A stretch of 64,000 nt of DNA from contig JAUQXA010000024.1 of the NCBI GenBank assembly GCA_030834895.1, positions 620,001 to 684,000 on the forward strand. Reading direction: 5' to 3'. This document shows positions 43,273-51,725 of this stretch, in pieces. The notes beneath the pieces were generated by a model, which had not been told where the DNA came from, did not search any database, and was given only the letters and a program-made list of their open reading frames with translations. The DNA is from Anaerolineales bacterium. Its GTDB lineage: Bacteria; Chloroflexota; Anaerolineae; Anaerolineales; Villigracilaceae. Made by a program: the position numbers and the translations under genes. Position 1 is the stretch's first letter; each line of letters opens with the position of its first letter.

Positions 43273-43938
43273 TTAGGCTTCGTTGTTGCGCCAGGTCCAC
43301 GCCAGCCAGATAATCCCCAGCATGGCGATAACCTCCAAAGCGGCAAAGACAGGATAACTAGCGCTTTCCCAATTTCCACCGCCCAGCACATAGAGCAGGG
43401 TCAGCACAGCGGCAACGACATTCAACCAGCGGTTCACGTCACGGCGGAATAAACGAGTGATAACGATCATCGCAATCGGAATCGCCTGAAAGAGGCTGAT
43501 AACCAGGATGATTGCAGGGGTGAGGTCAAAACCCACGTTCCCATCGATGATATTCTTCAGCGTACCCGGTTCGATGAAACCGATGATGTCGGCGTATGCG
43601 ATGCAGAACATCACAAAGACCCACAGGGTGGACAGGGTGACTTTCCTATCCTGGATTTCAATAAGTTTGTTACTTGCGTTCATTCTTTCTTTACTCCTAT
43701 ATGATTGGTTTGTAAATTCCAGCAATGGAACTTGATTGACCGAGAGCAAGGACAGGCCAAGGTCGCGCACTTTTTTCAGCAGGCCATGCAAGGCGGCTTG
43801 ATCAGCCACCGGTCCGGTAAGAAACGTGTCCCCGTCCTCTCCCAGCGTGATGGACCAGCCTTCAGACCAGTCTTCCCATTGCGGAGAGAGATGTCCTTCA
43901 ACTCGAATTTCGTAGATAGTGGGCATTTCTGTGTTCAT
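43273..43938 (-). CDS. Fusion of the small unknown domain with a DUF6326-like membrane protein, module 3
   Basis: A 221-aa protein. Residues 6-70 are the small domain (YEIRVEGHLSPQWEDWSEGW, DGDTFLTGPVADQAALHG); residues 85-221 are the four-helix membrane part (LSTLWVFVMFCIAYADIIGF, IIWLAWTWRNNEA). The joint (NQSYRSKERMNAS) covers an AGGAG site and an in-frame ATG, so the membrane part could start there alone. First gene after LAL regulator 3, as in the other modules. Confidence 0.76.
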   Translation of the reverse strand: MNTEMPTIYEIRVEGHLSPQWEDWSEGWSITLGEDGDTFLTGPVADQAALHGLLKKVRDLGLSLLSVNQVPLLEFTNQSYRSKERMNASNKLIEIQDRKVTLSTLWVFVMFCIAYADIIGFIEPGTLKNIIDGNVGFDLTPAIILVISLFQAIPIAMIVITRLFRRDVNRWLNVVAAVLTLLYVLGGGNWESASYPVFAALEVIAMLGIIWLAWTWRNNEA

Positions 43939-44027
43939 GTCTGTTGCCTTGATGAACGCGAATATACCGGCAGGGAGGTATTGCCGTGTAGCAACTTAAG
44001 TATTGTTTGAGGTACTGTTTTAGGGGA

Positions 44028-46757
44028 TTAGAGCAGACCCAACTCGCGGGCGCGGACGACGGCCTCGGTGCGGTTTTGGGCTTGCAGTTTGTTGAAAATC
44101 CGCAGGTTATGACCCTTGACCGTGCTGAGCGCCAGGTACAGTCGCTGACCGATCTCTGCGTTGGAATGTCCCTCGGCAATGAGATGCAGGATTTCGAGTT
44201 CGCGGTCGGTGAGAGGCTCTATGATTTCAGAGTTTTGATTTGTGATCGTAGATTTGGAAATGCTTTCCGCCGTCCGCGAGAAAGCCGCCAGTATTTCATT
44301 CACATAACCGAGCAGGGGGTGAGTGCGGTTTGTAGTCGTCATACGAAAATCAGAAATCAACGATTGCAAGGCTTCGCCTTCATCTACAAAAGTACGCAGG
44401 TAGCCCTCTGGTTCAGCCAGCGTCAGGGCGCGTTCTAGCGCGGAAAGGGCTTGGGATTCGTTGCCTTGCACCTGATGGACAAGCGCCTGTGTCAACAGGA
44501 TTTCGATCACGCTCCCCGTTCGTTTTTGCGTTTCAGCCAATGCCAGTACGCGTTCCAGCAAGTCGTTGACCCCGGCGAAGGAACCTTCTATCAGTAGCAC
44601 TCGAGCCAGGGTGAGGTATTCATACTCGCCGAGATAATTCACCTCGTCAGTAACCGAGAGTCCACGTTCGCGCACCCAGGCTTGGGCTTTGTCCAGCCGC
44701 CCCTGCTTGAGATGGATCTGCGCCTTGTGGGCATCGATCGGTTGCAGGTCGGGGATGACGGTTTTGACATAGCCTCGCTTGGCTTCGTCGAGCAGGTCCA
44801 GCGCCGCATCCCACTCCCCGGTGGATTCTTTGAGTCGAGCCTGAGCCAGATTCCAGCGGCAATGCCAATCGACCAGGGTGGTGGTTTTACCCAGTTCGGC
44901 GGCGGTTTGCCAGTGCCCGGCAACGGCTTCATCATCGCCTTGCTCATGCGCCAGCAAAGCCAGCCCCAAGTGATGATGGGCGGTAACCAATTCCGCTTCC
45001 TGTCCCAGCGTTGCGGCTTGTTGGATGGCTTGCTTGAGGGTCGTTTCGGCTTCACCCAGGCGACCCATTACAACTTGCATATCAGCCACAGCAAAGGCGC
45101 TGGCAATCACGAACACCTGGTTGCCCAGTCTCTGCATGTCGTCTGTCCAGGTGCGCATGGCGCGGAGAGAGGCGTCCAGGTTACCGGTTGCCCAATGGGT
45201 TAATTCCAGCGTGACGACAGCCTGTGCGCGGATGTAAAGGTCGTCTTCGGCGGCGAACTGAAGAGCCAGCTCGGCATATTTCACCGTTCCAGCCAGGTCA
45301 CCTTGATTCTGGGCGTTGTTGGCGCGGACCAAAGCAATATTCGCCAGCAGGGGCTTTGCCTCAGTCTGATCCGTCACACCGGTAAGCGCGCGCTCGGCAT
45401 TTTGCAGGTAAGCCTCGCTCGTCTCCGGCTCCCCGGCATCTGAAAAAGCAGAACCAAGTTGGTAACATAACCTGGGGCGGGAGTAAATTGCCGCAGCGGG
45501 AAGTTTTTTCACCCAACCCAGCCAGGCGGCGGTCTGGAAATTCCGTTCCATGCCTTGCCAGCCGGCTTCAGCTAAATACGCCCCCCGTTCGAAGTCGCCA
45601 GCCGCAAAGGCATGATGGAAAGCTTTAGCCAGATCGTCATTGACTTCATACCACGCGCTGGCACGCATGTGATAGCTGGCAAGCTCCCGTGGCTGACCAA
45701 GGCGCTGACGCAGCAATTCCCCAAAGAGGTGGTGATAGCGATACCAGCGCCGCTCATCGTCGAGTGGGACGAGGAACAGGTTGGCGTGCTCGAGTTCTTC
45801 CAAAGTGGACTGCCCGCCGCCGGGCGGAGTTTCCAGCACAGCCTCGCAGAGTGGACCGCACAGTCGCTCCAAGATGGAGGTGCGCAGCAGGAAGTTTTGA
45901 ATCTCGGCAGGCTGGCGTTCGAGCACCTCTTCCAACAGGTAGTCCAACACGAAGCGGTGGCTGCCGGTGAACGATTTAATGAACCTCGTAGGGTCAGCCT
46001 GCCCCTGCATGGAGAGGGCAGCCAATTGCAGGCCGGCGACCCAGCCTTCGGTGCGGGCTTCCAGCGCGGCGATGTCTTCCGCCGAGAGGTTGAGTCCCAT
46101 CATGCGGTTGAGGAAGTCGGCGGCCTCGGTGGGAGTGAAGCGCAGGTCGGCGGCGCGCAACTCGGTCAGTTGACCGCGGACACGCAAGCGGGACAGCGGC
46201 AGGGAAGGGTCTTCACGGCTGGCAATGACCAGATGCATCTGCGGCGGCTGGTGTTCGACGAGGAAGCTCAGGGCTGAGTCCACCGCCTGAGAGTCAATCG
46301 CATGGTAATCGTCGAGGACGAGGAGGAAGCGTTGGGGGATGAGGGATATTTCGTTGAGCAGGGACGTCAAAATTGTTTCGGTTTGCGGTGACTGTGAAGC
46401 GTGGAGCGCGGCCAGCAATCCCTCGCCAATTCCCGCCTTGAGCCCTTCGACTTCGCTCACGGCGAGCGTTTGAAGCGCTGCTATCAGGTAAGAGATGAAA
46501 CGCACTGGGTCGTTGTCCCCTTCGTCCAGTGATAGCCAGGCTACCCTCACCCCTAACCCCTCTCCCAATGGGAGAGGGGAAGCAACCCACTCGCTGACCA
46601 GTGTAGTTTTGCCAAAACCTGCGGGGGCGGAGATGACGGTCACCTTGTGCCCTGAGGAGAGACCGTCGTTTAGTTTTTCGATCAGGCGGGGTCGGAGGAC
46701 AACTTTAGCTCGAGGTGGTAGGATGTAAAGTTTGGTGGCTAAAATTGCCGTGGACAT
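44028..46757 (-). CDS. LAL (MalT-type) LuxR family transcriptional regulator 3
   Basis: A 909-aa STAND regulator. Walker A is SAPAGFGKTT, Walker B FLLVLDDYH; the C-terminal HTH is PLTDRELEILHLIAEGHSNAEIG. Two repeat-coded insertions are seen: PLPLGEGLGVR after Walker A (46544-46580) and LAVSEVEGL (46443-46468), both absent from regulator 1. TATAAT lies 7 bases before ATG 46757 with no ribosome site, so it is probably leaderless. HTH and ATPase are closest to regulator 1. Confidence 0.92.
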   Translation of the reverse strand: MSTAILATKLYILPPRAKVVLRPRLIEKLNDGLSSGHKVTVISAPAGFGKTTLVSEWVASPLPLGEGLGVRVAWLSLDEGDNDPVRFISYLIAALQTLAVSEVEGLKAGIGEGLLAALHASQSPQTETILTSLLNEISLIPQRFLLVLDDYHAIDSQAVDSALSFLVEHQPPQMHLVIASREDPSLPLSRLRVRGQLTELRAADLRFTPTEAADFLNRMMGLNLSAEDIAALEARTEGWVAGLQLAALSMQGQADPTRFIKSFTGSHRFVLDYLLEEVLERQPAEIQNFLLRTSILERLCGPLCEAVLETPPGGGQSTLEELEHANLFLVPLDDERRWYRYHHLFGELLRQRLGQPRELASYHMRASAWYEVNDDLAKAFHHAFAAGDFERGAYLAEAGWQGMERNFQTAAWLGWVKKLPAAAIYSRPRLCYQLGSAFSDAGEPETSEAYLQNAERALTGVTDQTEAKPLLANIALVRANNAQNQGDLAGTVKYAELALQFAAEDDLYIRAQAVVTLELTHWATGNLDASLRAMRTWTDDMQRLGNQVFVIASAFAVADMQVVMGRLGEAETTLKQAIQQAATLGQEAELVTAHHHLGLALLAHEQGDDEAVAGHWQTAAELGKTTTLVDWHCRWNLAQARLKESTGEWDAALDLLDEAKRGYVKTVIPDLQPIDAHKAQIHLKQGRLDKAQAWVRERGLSVTDEVNYLGEYEYLTLARVLLIEGSFAGVNDLLERVLALAETQKRTGSVIEILLTQALVHQVQGNESQALSALERALTLAEPEGYLRTFVDEGEALQSLISDFRMTTTNRTHPLLGYVNEILAAFSRTAESISKSTITNQNSEIIEPLTDRELEILHLIAEGHSNAEIGQRLYLALSTVKGHNLRIFNKLQAQNRTEAVVRARELGLL
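46443..46468. repeat. REP fragment read in frame inside LAL regulator 3
   Basis: CCCTTCGACTTCGCTCACGG is the left arm of the palindrome seen at 6300-6344. It encodes LAVSEVEG, extra compared with the other two LAL proteins, between ALQT and the IGEG motif. Confidence 0.8.
46544..46580. repeat. Palindromic repeat read in frame inside LAL regulator 3
   Basis: CCCTCACCCCTAACCCCTCT then CCCAATGGGAGAGGGG. Same element and same place as in LAL regulator 2, but its 5' coding half is read in another frame (PLPLGEGLG instead of NPSPNGRGEG); both rejoin the gene frame at the same VRVAWLSLDEG. Confidence 0.85.
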
Positions 46758-46776
46758 GGAGGGTATTATATGCCAC
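46758..46776 (-). promoter_or_regulatory. Candidate leaderless promoter of LAL regulator 3
   Basis: On the minus strand TATAAT ends 7 bases before the ATG (intervening ACCCTCC). TTGAATTTTG upstream is shared with regulator 1, but the spacing to the -10 is shorter (14), so the -35 is uncertain. Confidence 0.5.
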
Positions 46777-46877
46777 ACGTCAAAATTCAAAAAGCGGCAA
46801 AACTATACCTCTTGCCCGATTGACCTTTTTCCTGTTATCCTTGCAATCAGTCCACAGGATAAAAAGTGTAAATTATT

Positions 46878-48065
46878 ATGGCTAATCAGGAACAACTCGA
46901 TATTTTGAAGCAAGGCGTAGGCATTTGGAACAAATGGCGGAAGGAAAATATAACAGTCCAAATCAATCTATCACTTGTTGATCTCAATCACACATCTCTC
47001 AATAACATTCTTCTTATGACAGCCGACCTCAGCAATGCCGTCCTGGAAAGAGCCGACCTCAGTGACGCAAATCTTGTTGGAGCTAACTTGAGTAGTGCCA
47101 ATTTGAAAAGAGTCATCCTTGAAAGAGCAAATTTAAATGGTTCCAATCTTGAGGGAACTAACCTTAGTAATGCCAAGCTTGGTTTTACCAAAATCAAAGA
47201 GACCAATCTCAAAGGTTCTAACCTTGAAGGATCTGACCTTATTCAAAGCGACCTTAGTTTATCTGATCTTAGCAGAGCCAATCTTAGAGAAACCAATCTT
47301 AGCCAATCCAATTTAATTGGCACTAACCTTATTGGCTCCGACCTTGAAGGCGCATTAATGTCAAACACCATCTTAGGAAGTATTGATCTTAGCGAAACTT
47401 ACGGACTTGAAGATGTCCGGCACTTTTCCCCATCTCTCATTGGCGCCGACACAATCAGACTCTCCAAAGGCAAAATTCCCGGTAAATTCCTGCGTGGTTG
47501 CGGACTAAGCGACATTGAGGTTGAATCCGCCAAACTTTTTACTCCCGATCTCACCAACGAAGAGATAGTAAAAATCCAATATCGTATCTATGATTTGCGC
47601 GCCACTCAAGCCATCCAAATCTCCCCGCTCTTTATCTCCTATTCGCATGGGGACACTGCCTTTGTAGACAGGCTCGAAAATGCTCTGAATGAAAAAGGAG
47701 TGCGTTTTTGGCGTGATATCCACGATATGACAGTAGGCAAAATGGAAACGCAAATTGACCGTGCCATCCGTCAGAATCCCACCGTTTTATTAATCCTTTC
47801 AAGGAATTCCATAAACAGCGATTGGGTGCAGCATGAAGTCCGCAAGGCGCGTGAACTCGAAAAAGAACTCGGACGTGATACCCTCTGCCCCATTACGCTG
47901 GACGATAAATGGAAGTCCAGCCGCTGGCCGGAGCGAATCATGGAACAGGTGATGGAATACAATATTCTTGATTTCTCCAAATGGGAAGATGAGTCCACCT
48001 TCCAAGCAAAATTCACCAAACTTCTGAGTGGGCTTGATTTGTTTTATAAGAAACCCGAAAAGTAA
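46878..48065 (+). CDS. Pentapeptide-repeat protein with C-terminal TIR domain
   Basis: A 395-aa protein. Residues about 40-175 are A(D/N)LXX pentapeptide repeats forming a right-handed quadrilateral helix. Residues about 249-390 are a TIR domain: SPLFISYSHGDTAFVDRL, GVRFWRDIHD, and LSRNSINSDWVQHEVRKA with Trp316 and Glu320 at the place of the catalytic glutamate of NAD-cleaving TIR domains. It may therefore be a NADase or a signalling adaptor. Ribosome site is weak. It has its own terminator and no effector neighbours, so an antiviral role is only a guess. Confidence 0.88.
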   Translation: MANQEQLDILKQGVGIWNKWRKENITVQINLSLVDLNHTSLNNILLMTADLSNAVLERADLSDANLVGANLSSANLKRVILERANLNGSNLEGTNLSNAKLGFTKIKETNLKGSNLEGSDLIQSDLSLSDLSRANLRETNLSQSNLIGTNLIGSDLEGALMSNTILGSIDLSETYGLEDVRHFSPSLIGADTIRLSKGKIPGKFLRGCGLSDIEVESAKLFTPDLTNEEIVKIQYRIYDLRATQAIQISPLFISYSHGDTAFVDRLENALNEKGVRFWRDIHDMTVGKMETQIDRAIRQNPTVLLILSRNSINSDWVQHEVRKARELEKELGRDTLCPITLDDKWKSSRWPERIMEQVMEYNILDFSKWEDESTFQAKFTKLLSGLDLFYKKPEK

Positions 48066-48075
48066 AAGTAAAGGA

Positions 48076-48106
48076 AGAGCCTCCCGCTTTGGAGGCTCTA
48101 ATTTTT
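48076..48106 (+). terminator. Terminator after the TIR gene
   Basis: AGAGCCTCC and GGAGGCTCT, 9-bp perfect stem, 6-nt loop, then AATTTTT. Confidence 0.9.
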
Positions 48107-48154
48107 CAGAGGCAATGAAGACTATGATTCATGATGAATCACTGGCAATGCCGC

Positions 48155-49069
48155 CTATTCATTGACAATCAATTGGAACACGTCGGGGCGGGCGTAATGT
48201 CCCACCACATCGAAGTCGAATTTGCTGCGGGCAACTTCCGCCAAGTCGAGGTCGGCGAAGAGCATCCCATCGTTGTCGAATAGCGGACCTGCCAGCACGT
48301 CACCCAGCGGGGAGATGATGGCGCTGCCTCCGCGACACATCACTTCGGGCTGGTTTGCCAATTCCTCCACACCAGCCAAATCAGCGGGGTACATGGACTT
48401 GGTCACGAACTGGTTGCAGCCCAACACGAAACAACGTCCTTCCAGCGCAATGTGACGGATGGTCGCCTGCCAGTTGTCACGCGAGTCCGCGGTGGGGGCG
48501 AGATAGAGTTCCACGCCCTTGCCGTATATCGCCATCCGCGCCAACGGCATGTAATTCTCCCAGCAGATCAAACCGCCCACCTTGCCAAACTCGGTGTCGA
48601 TCACGGTCAGGGTGCTGCCGTCGCCTTCGCCCCAAATCAGGCGCTCGGCGGCAGTCGGCTTGAGCTTGCGGTGCTTGCCGACCAATTCCCCTTCGGGATT
48701 GAAATACAGCGTGGTGCAGTAAAGCGTCCCGCCCTCGCGCTCGATGACACCGACGGCGAGATACGCCCTTGCCTGACGGGCTGCCGTCCCCAGGGCTTGG
48801 GTGGCTGGGCTGGGAAGTTCTACGGCGTTGGAATAATACCTCTGCCAGGTATCCCGTCCCTGTGGACTGCGGCTGCCGACCACCGTGCCGAAGGTCAAGC
48901 CGCGCGGGTAGGCGGGGATGAAGGCTTCGGGGAATAGAATCAACTTTGCGCCCTGCTCTGCTGCCTCCGCGGTGAGACGGTAGGTTTTCTCGACTGTGGC
49001 TTCACGGTCAAACAGAACGGGGGCAGCCTGTACGACTGCAACTTTTACTTTGGGGAAGGTATCGGTCAT
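48155..49069 (-). CDS. Nitrilase (carbon-nitrogen hydrolase family)
   Basis: A 304-aa enzyme of the nitrilase superfamily, branch 1 by its motifs. The catalytic triad is visible: Glu48 in LFPEAFIPAYPRG, Lys near 135 in KHRKLKPTAAER, and Cys169 in GGLICWENYMPLAR. RKLKPT and CWEN are features of true nitrilases that turn nitriles into acids and ammonia. Its start overlaps the previous gene's stop by 4 bp. Confidence 0.9.
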   Translation of the reverse strand: MTDTFPKVKVAVVQAAPVLFDREATVEKTYRLTAEAAEQGAKLILFPEAFIPAYPRGLTFGTVVGSRSPQGRDTWQRYYSNAVELPSPATQALGTAARQARAYLAVGVIEREGGTLYCTTLYFNPEGELVGKHRKLKPTAAERLIWGEGDGSTLTVIDTEFGKVGGLICWENYMPLARMAIYGKGVELYLAPTADSRDNWQATIRHIALEGRCFVLGCNQFVTKSMYPADLAGVEELANQPEVMCRGGSAIISPLGDVLAGPLFDNDGMLFADLDLAEVARSKFDFDVVGHYARPDVFQLIVNE

Positions 49070-49677
49070 GATGGTTGGTCTCCATGTGGTTTTGAAATGT
49101 ATTGTTGCAGAGCCGAGATGATTTGCTTGGCTTCTGCTTCTTCTATTTCAAAGCCAAAGCGAATCGTTTTTGCGCCATAATCAAATGCAATCATTCCCTT
49201 TTGTTTTGATGAACCTGAAAAGATCCTCAAGAGGGCAAACGGAAACCGCTGGGGAATACTTACCCGCAAATCAACCACGTTTGCCAACAAATATTCGAAT
49301 ACTTTTTTCCAGCGGAAAATTTGACGGGAAATGCTCAGCACATCATGGCTAACAAGAATAACTTCCTTGCCAATCAATTGCCAGAGAAATGAGTAAATAA
49401 CTGCAACTCCCATCCAAATTAATACGACCAGAGCTATAAAAAGAAAACCAATAACAATCAAAGTGAGACTACCATTAGGCTCACTCGCAAAGGCGATTGA
49501 ACTTATGACCATCAGGGCTAGAACATAGGCAATAATGCCTGTCATATAACCCCACATGAGTAGACACAAACCATACCAAACGATTCGGAAGTAGTTCTTT
49601 TTACTTGACAAAGTGACTTGAAGCCCATTATCCAAATATCTTACCGTATGGCGAGGTGGTGTTGGTTTTATTGGCAT
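49066..49677 (-). CDS. Two-helix membrane protein of unknown function
   Basis: A 203-aa protein with two membrane helices close together (residues about 30-95) and a C-terminal soluble part with alternating strands (KEVILVSHDVLSISRQIFRW, FDYGAKTIRFGFEIEEAEA), resembling bacterial PH-like domains. Start could be this ATG or one 12 bp upstream; both ribosome sites are weak. Overlaps the nitrilase by 4 bp. Confidence 0.65.
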   Translation of the reverse strand: MPIKPTPPRHTVRYLDNGLQVTLSSKKNYFRIVWYGLCLLMWGYMTGIIAYVLALMVISSIAFASEPNGSLTLIVIGFLFIALVVLIWMGVAVIYSFLWQLIGKEVILVSHDVLSISRQIFRWKKVFEYLLANVVDLRVSIPQRFPFALLRIFSGSSKQKGMIAFDYGAKTIRFGFEIEEAEAKQIISALQQYISKPHGDQPS

Positions 49678-49789
49678 ATAAATTCCCATTTATGAGCGGT
49701 TGTTTTATTGCAAAAGATATAGCAATCCGCCCACTATACGATTAATCCCACAGTTTGGCAATGGCTCGATTTATAAAAGAGACGCATCA

Positions 49790-49884
49790 AGACCTGACAG
49801 GTTTCCACGTTCCTGATTCAACCAGCGCGATTTTGCTTCGCGAAATCCGAATTGACTCAATCTCCGATAAAACCTGTCAGGTCT
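49790..49884. repeat. 95-bp element with 15-bp terminal inverted repeats
   Basis: AGACCTGACAGGTTT at 49790-49804 and AAACCTGTCAGGTCT at 49870-49884 are perfect inverted copies. The inside has a smaller dyad (GATTTTGCTTCGCGAAATC). It looks like a non-coding MITE- or REP-type unit, 9 bp after the exporter gene's stop. Confidence 0.8.
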
Positions 49885-49892
49885 ACGCTTTT

Positions 49893-51725
49893 TTATATCG
49901 CCAACCCCTTGAACTGACTCATATACAAATGATGGAAAAATCCCTTCGCCTCCAGCAGTTGCTGATGCGTGCCCTGCTCGACGATCTCGCCGTCCTTGAT
50001 GACGATCACCTTGTCCGCGTCTCGGATGGTGGAGAGGCGGTGGGCAATGACGAAGCTGGTGCGACCTTCCATCAGGCGCAGCAACGCCTTTTGGATTCTC
50101 GCTTCGGTGCGCGTGTCCACGCTGGAGGTGGCTTCGTCGAGGATGAGGATGCTTGGGTCGGATAGCACCGCGCGGGCAATGGACATCAACTGCCGTTGCC
50201 CCTGGCTGAGGTTGGACGCACGCTCCGAGAGTCTGGTCTGGTAGCCGTGCGGCAACTGGCGGATGAAGTGGTCGGCGTCTGCCAGTTTGGCAGCCTGGAT
50301 GCATTCCTCGTCGGTGGCATCCAGCCGTCCGTAGCGGATGTTCTCCATCACGGTGTCGGCAAAGAGGAAGGTATCCTGCAAGACAATGCCAAGCTTTTGG
50401 CGCAGGTCCGCTTTGGACACCTCGCGGATGTCGCGCCCGTCGATGGTGATACTGCCGCTGTTGATCTCGTAGAAACGAGTCAGCAGGTTGATGATGGTGG
50501 TCTTGCCCGCGCCCGTCGGACCGACCAGCGCGATGGTCTGACCCGCCTTCGCTTCGAGCGTCATGTTCTTGATGATAGGCTGGTTTGGGTTGTAGCCGAA
50601 GGAAACATCGGTGAAGTGAACTTCTCCTCGGACGGGAACAGGCAGCGGGGAGTCCGCGGCGGCGTCCAATTCTGCGGGAGTGTCGATCACCTCGAAGACC
50701 CGTTCCGCACCTGCCAGCGCCGCCTGAATCGCGTTGTACATGTTCGCCAGTTGGCGCAGCGGCTGGATAAAGTTCTGGGCATAAGCGATAAAGGTGGCAA
50801 TCATGCCGACAGTGACGAGTCCCTGCAGGGCGAGGTAACCGCCGAGCCCCACCAGCACGATGACGAAGAAATTACCGAGCACATTGGTCAGCGGCATGAG
50901 CATCAGCGCATATGTGTTGGCATAGACTCCCGCTTCGCACACCTTCTGATTGACGGCACGGAAGCGTTCGATGGAACTTTCACTGCGTCGGAATGCCTTG
51001 ACCACGCGCTGCCCGCTGATAGACTCTTCCATCACGCCGTTGATCTCGCCGAGTTCCTTTTGCAGGCTGCGGAATCCCTTGCGGGTGTATTTTGCGATGA
51101 ACTGGGTAAACCAGAACATGATCGGCACCACCAGCAGCGCCGCCAGCGCCAGCCAGGGGTTGAGGACGAACATGGCGATTAGGATGCCCAAAAGCGAAAG
51201 CACGCTTGCCACCAGCGCGACCACGTTTTGCGAAACAGCCTGGTTGATGGCTTCGATGTCGTTCGTCAGGCGACTCATCAACTCGCCCGCGGTGTGACGG
51301 TCGAAGAAGGCAATGGACAATTTTTGCAAATGCTCGAAGAGGTCGCGGCGCAAACGGCGCAGGGCGTCCTGCGAGATACGCGCCATCAACCACGCAGATG
51401 CGGCTTGAAAGATGTTATCGAAGAGGTATGCGGTCAACAGCAGAAGCGCCAGTTGCGGCAGACCATTGAGTTGTCTGGCAGAGATGTATTGGTCAATCGC
51501 GCGACCAAGCAGGTATGGTTCGAGCAAGCCAAGCAGGATGTAAACCAGCACAAAGACCAGCACCAGTGATAATGTGAATTTGTATGGGCTAAGGTACCTA
51601 GCCAGTCGAACCAAAGCGCGGTTTGGATCGCCTGCTTTTTCGATTCTGCCTGGCATCATGGGACCACGTCCCATGGCGGCGCGGATGGTGGAAGTGTTCC
51701 GTTGTTGTTGGGGAGACGTGCTCAT
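49893..51725 (-). CDS. ABC exporter half-transporter, catalytic-site subunit
   Basis: A 610-aa half-transporter: six membrane helices (about residues 45-330), then the ATPase. Walker A GPTGAGKTTIINL, signature LSQGQRQLMSIARAV, Walker B ILILDEATSSVD with catalytic Glu, and H-loop IAHRLST. The LSQGQ signature is the degenerate form seen in partners of heterodimeric exporters such as TM288. It overlaps its partner gene by 4 bp. Likely exports drugs or lipids. Confidence 0.93.
   Translation of the reverse strand: MSTSPQQQRNTSTIRAAMGRGPMMPGRIEKAGDPNRALVRLARYLSPYKFTLSLVLVFVLVYILLGLLEPYLLGRAIDQYISARQLNGLPQLALLLLTAYLFDNIFQAASAWLMARISQDALRRLRRDLFEHLQKLSIAFFDRHTAGELMSRLTNDIEAINQAVSQNVVALVASVLSLLGILIAMFVLNPWLALAALLVVPIMFWFTQFIAKYTRKGFRSLQKELGEINGVMEESISGQRVVKAFRRSESSIERFRAVNQKVCEAGVYANTYALMLMPLTNVLGNFFVIVLVGLGGYLALQGLVTVGMIATFIAYAQNFIQPLRQLANMYNAIQAALAGAERVFEVIDTPAELDAAADSPLPVPVRGEVHFTDVSFGYNPNQPIIKNMTLEAKAGQTIALVGPTGAGKTTIINLLTRFYEINSGSITIDGRDIREVSKADLRQKLGIVLQDTFLFADTVMENIRYGRLDATDEECIQAAKLADADHFIRQLPHGYQTRLSERASNLSQGQRQLMSIARAVLSDPSILILDEATSSVDTRTEARIQKALLRLMEGRTSFVIAHRLSTIRDADKVIVIKDGEIVEQGTHQQLLEAKGFFHHLYMSQFKGLAI

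Noticed and set aside
46878..48065. Full antiphage operon around the TIR gene
   Set aside because: Neighbours are a LAL regulator and a nitrilase on the other strand; the gene has its own terminator and no partner.
49755..50165. 136-aa plus-strand open frame covering the inverted-repeat element
   Set aside because: Second half is antisense to the ABC ATPase; the first half is the repeat. No ribosome site or family match.
50196..51182. 328-aa plus-strand open frame
   Set aside because: Antisense to the ABC exporter gene with intact ATPase motifs.
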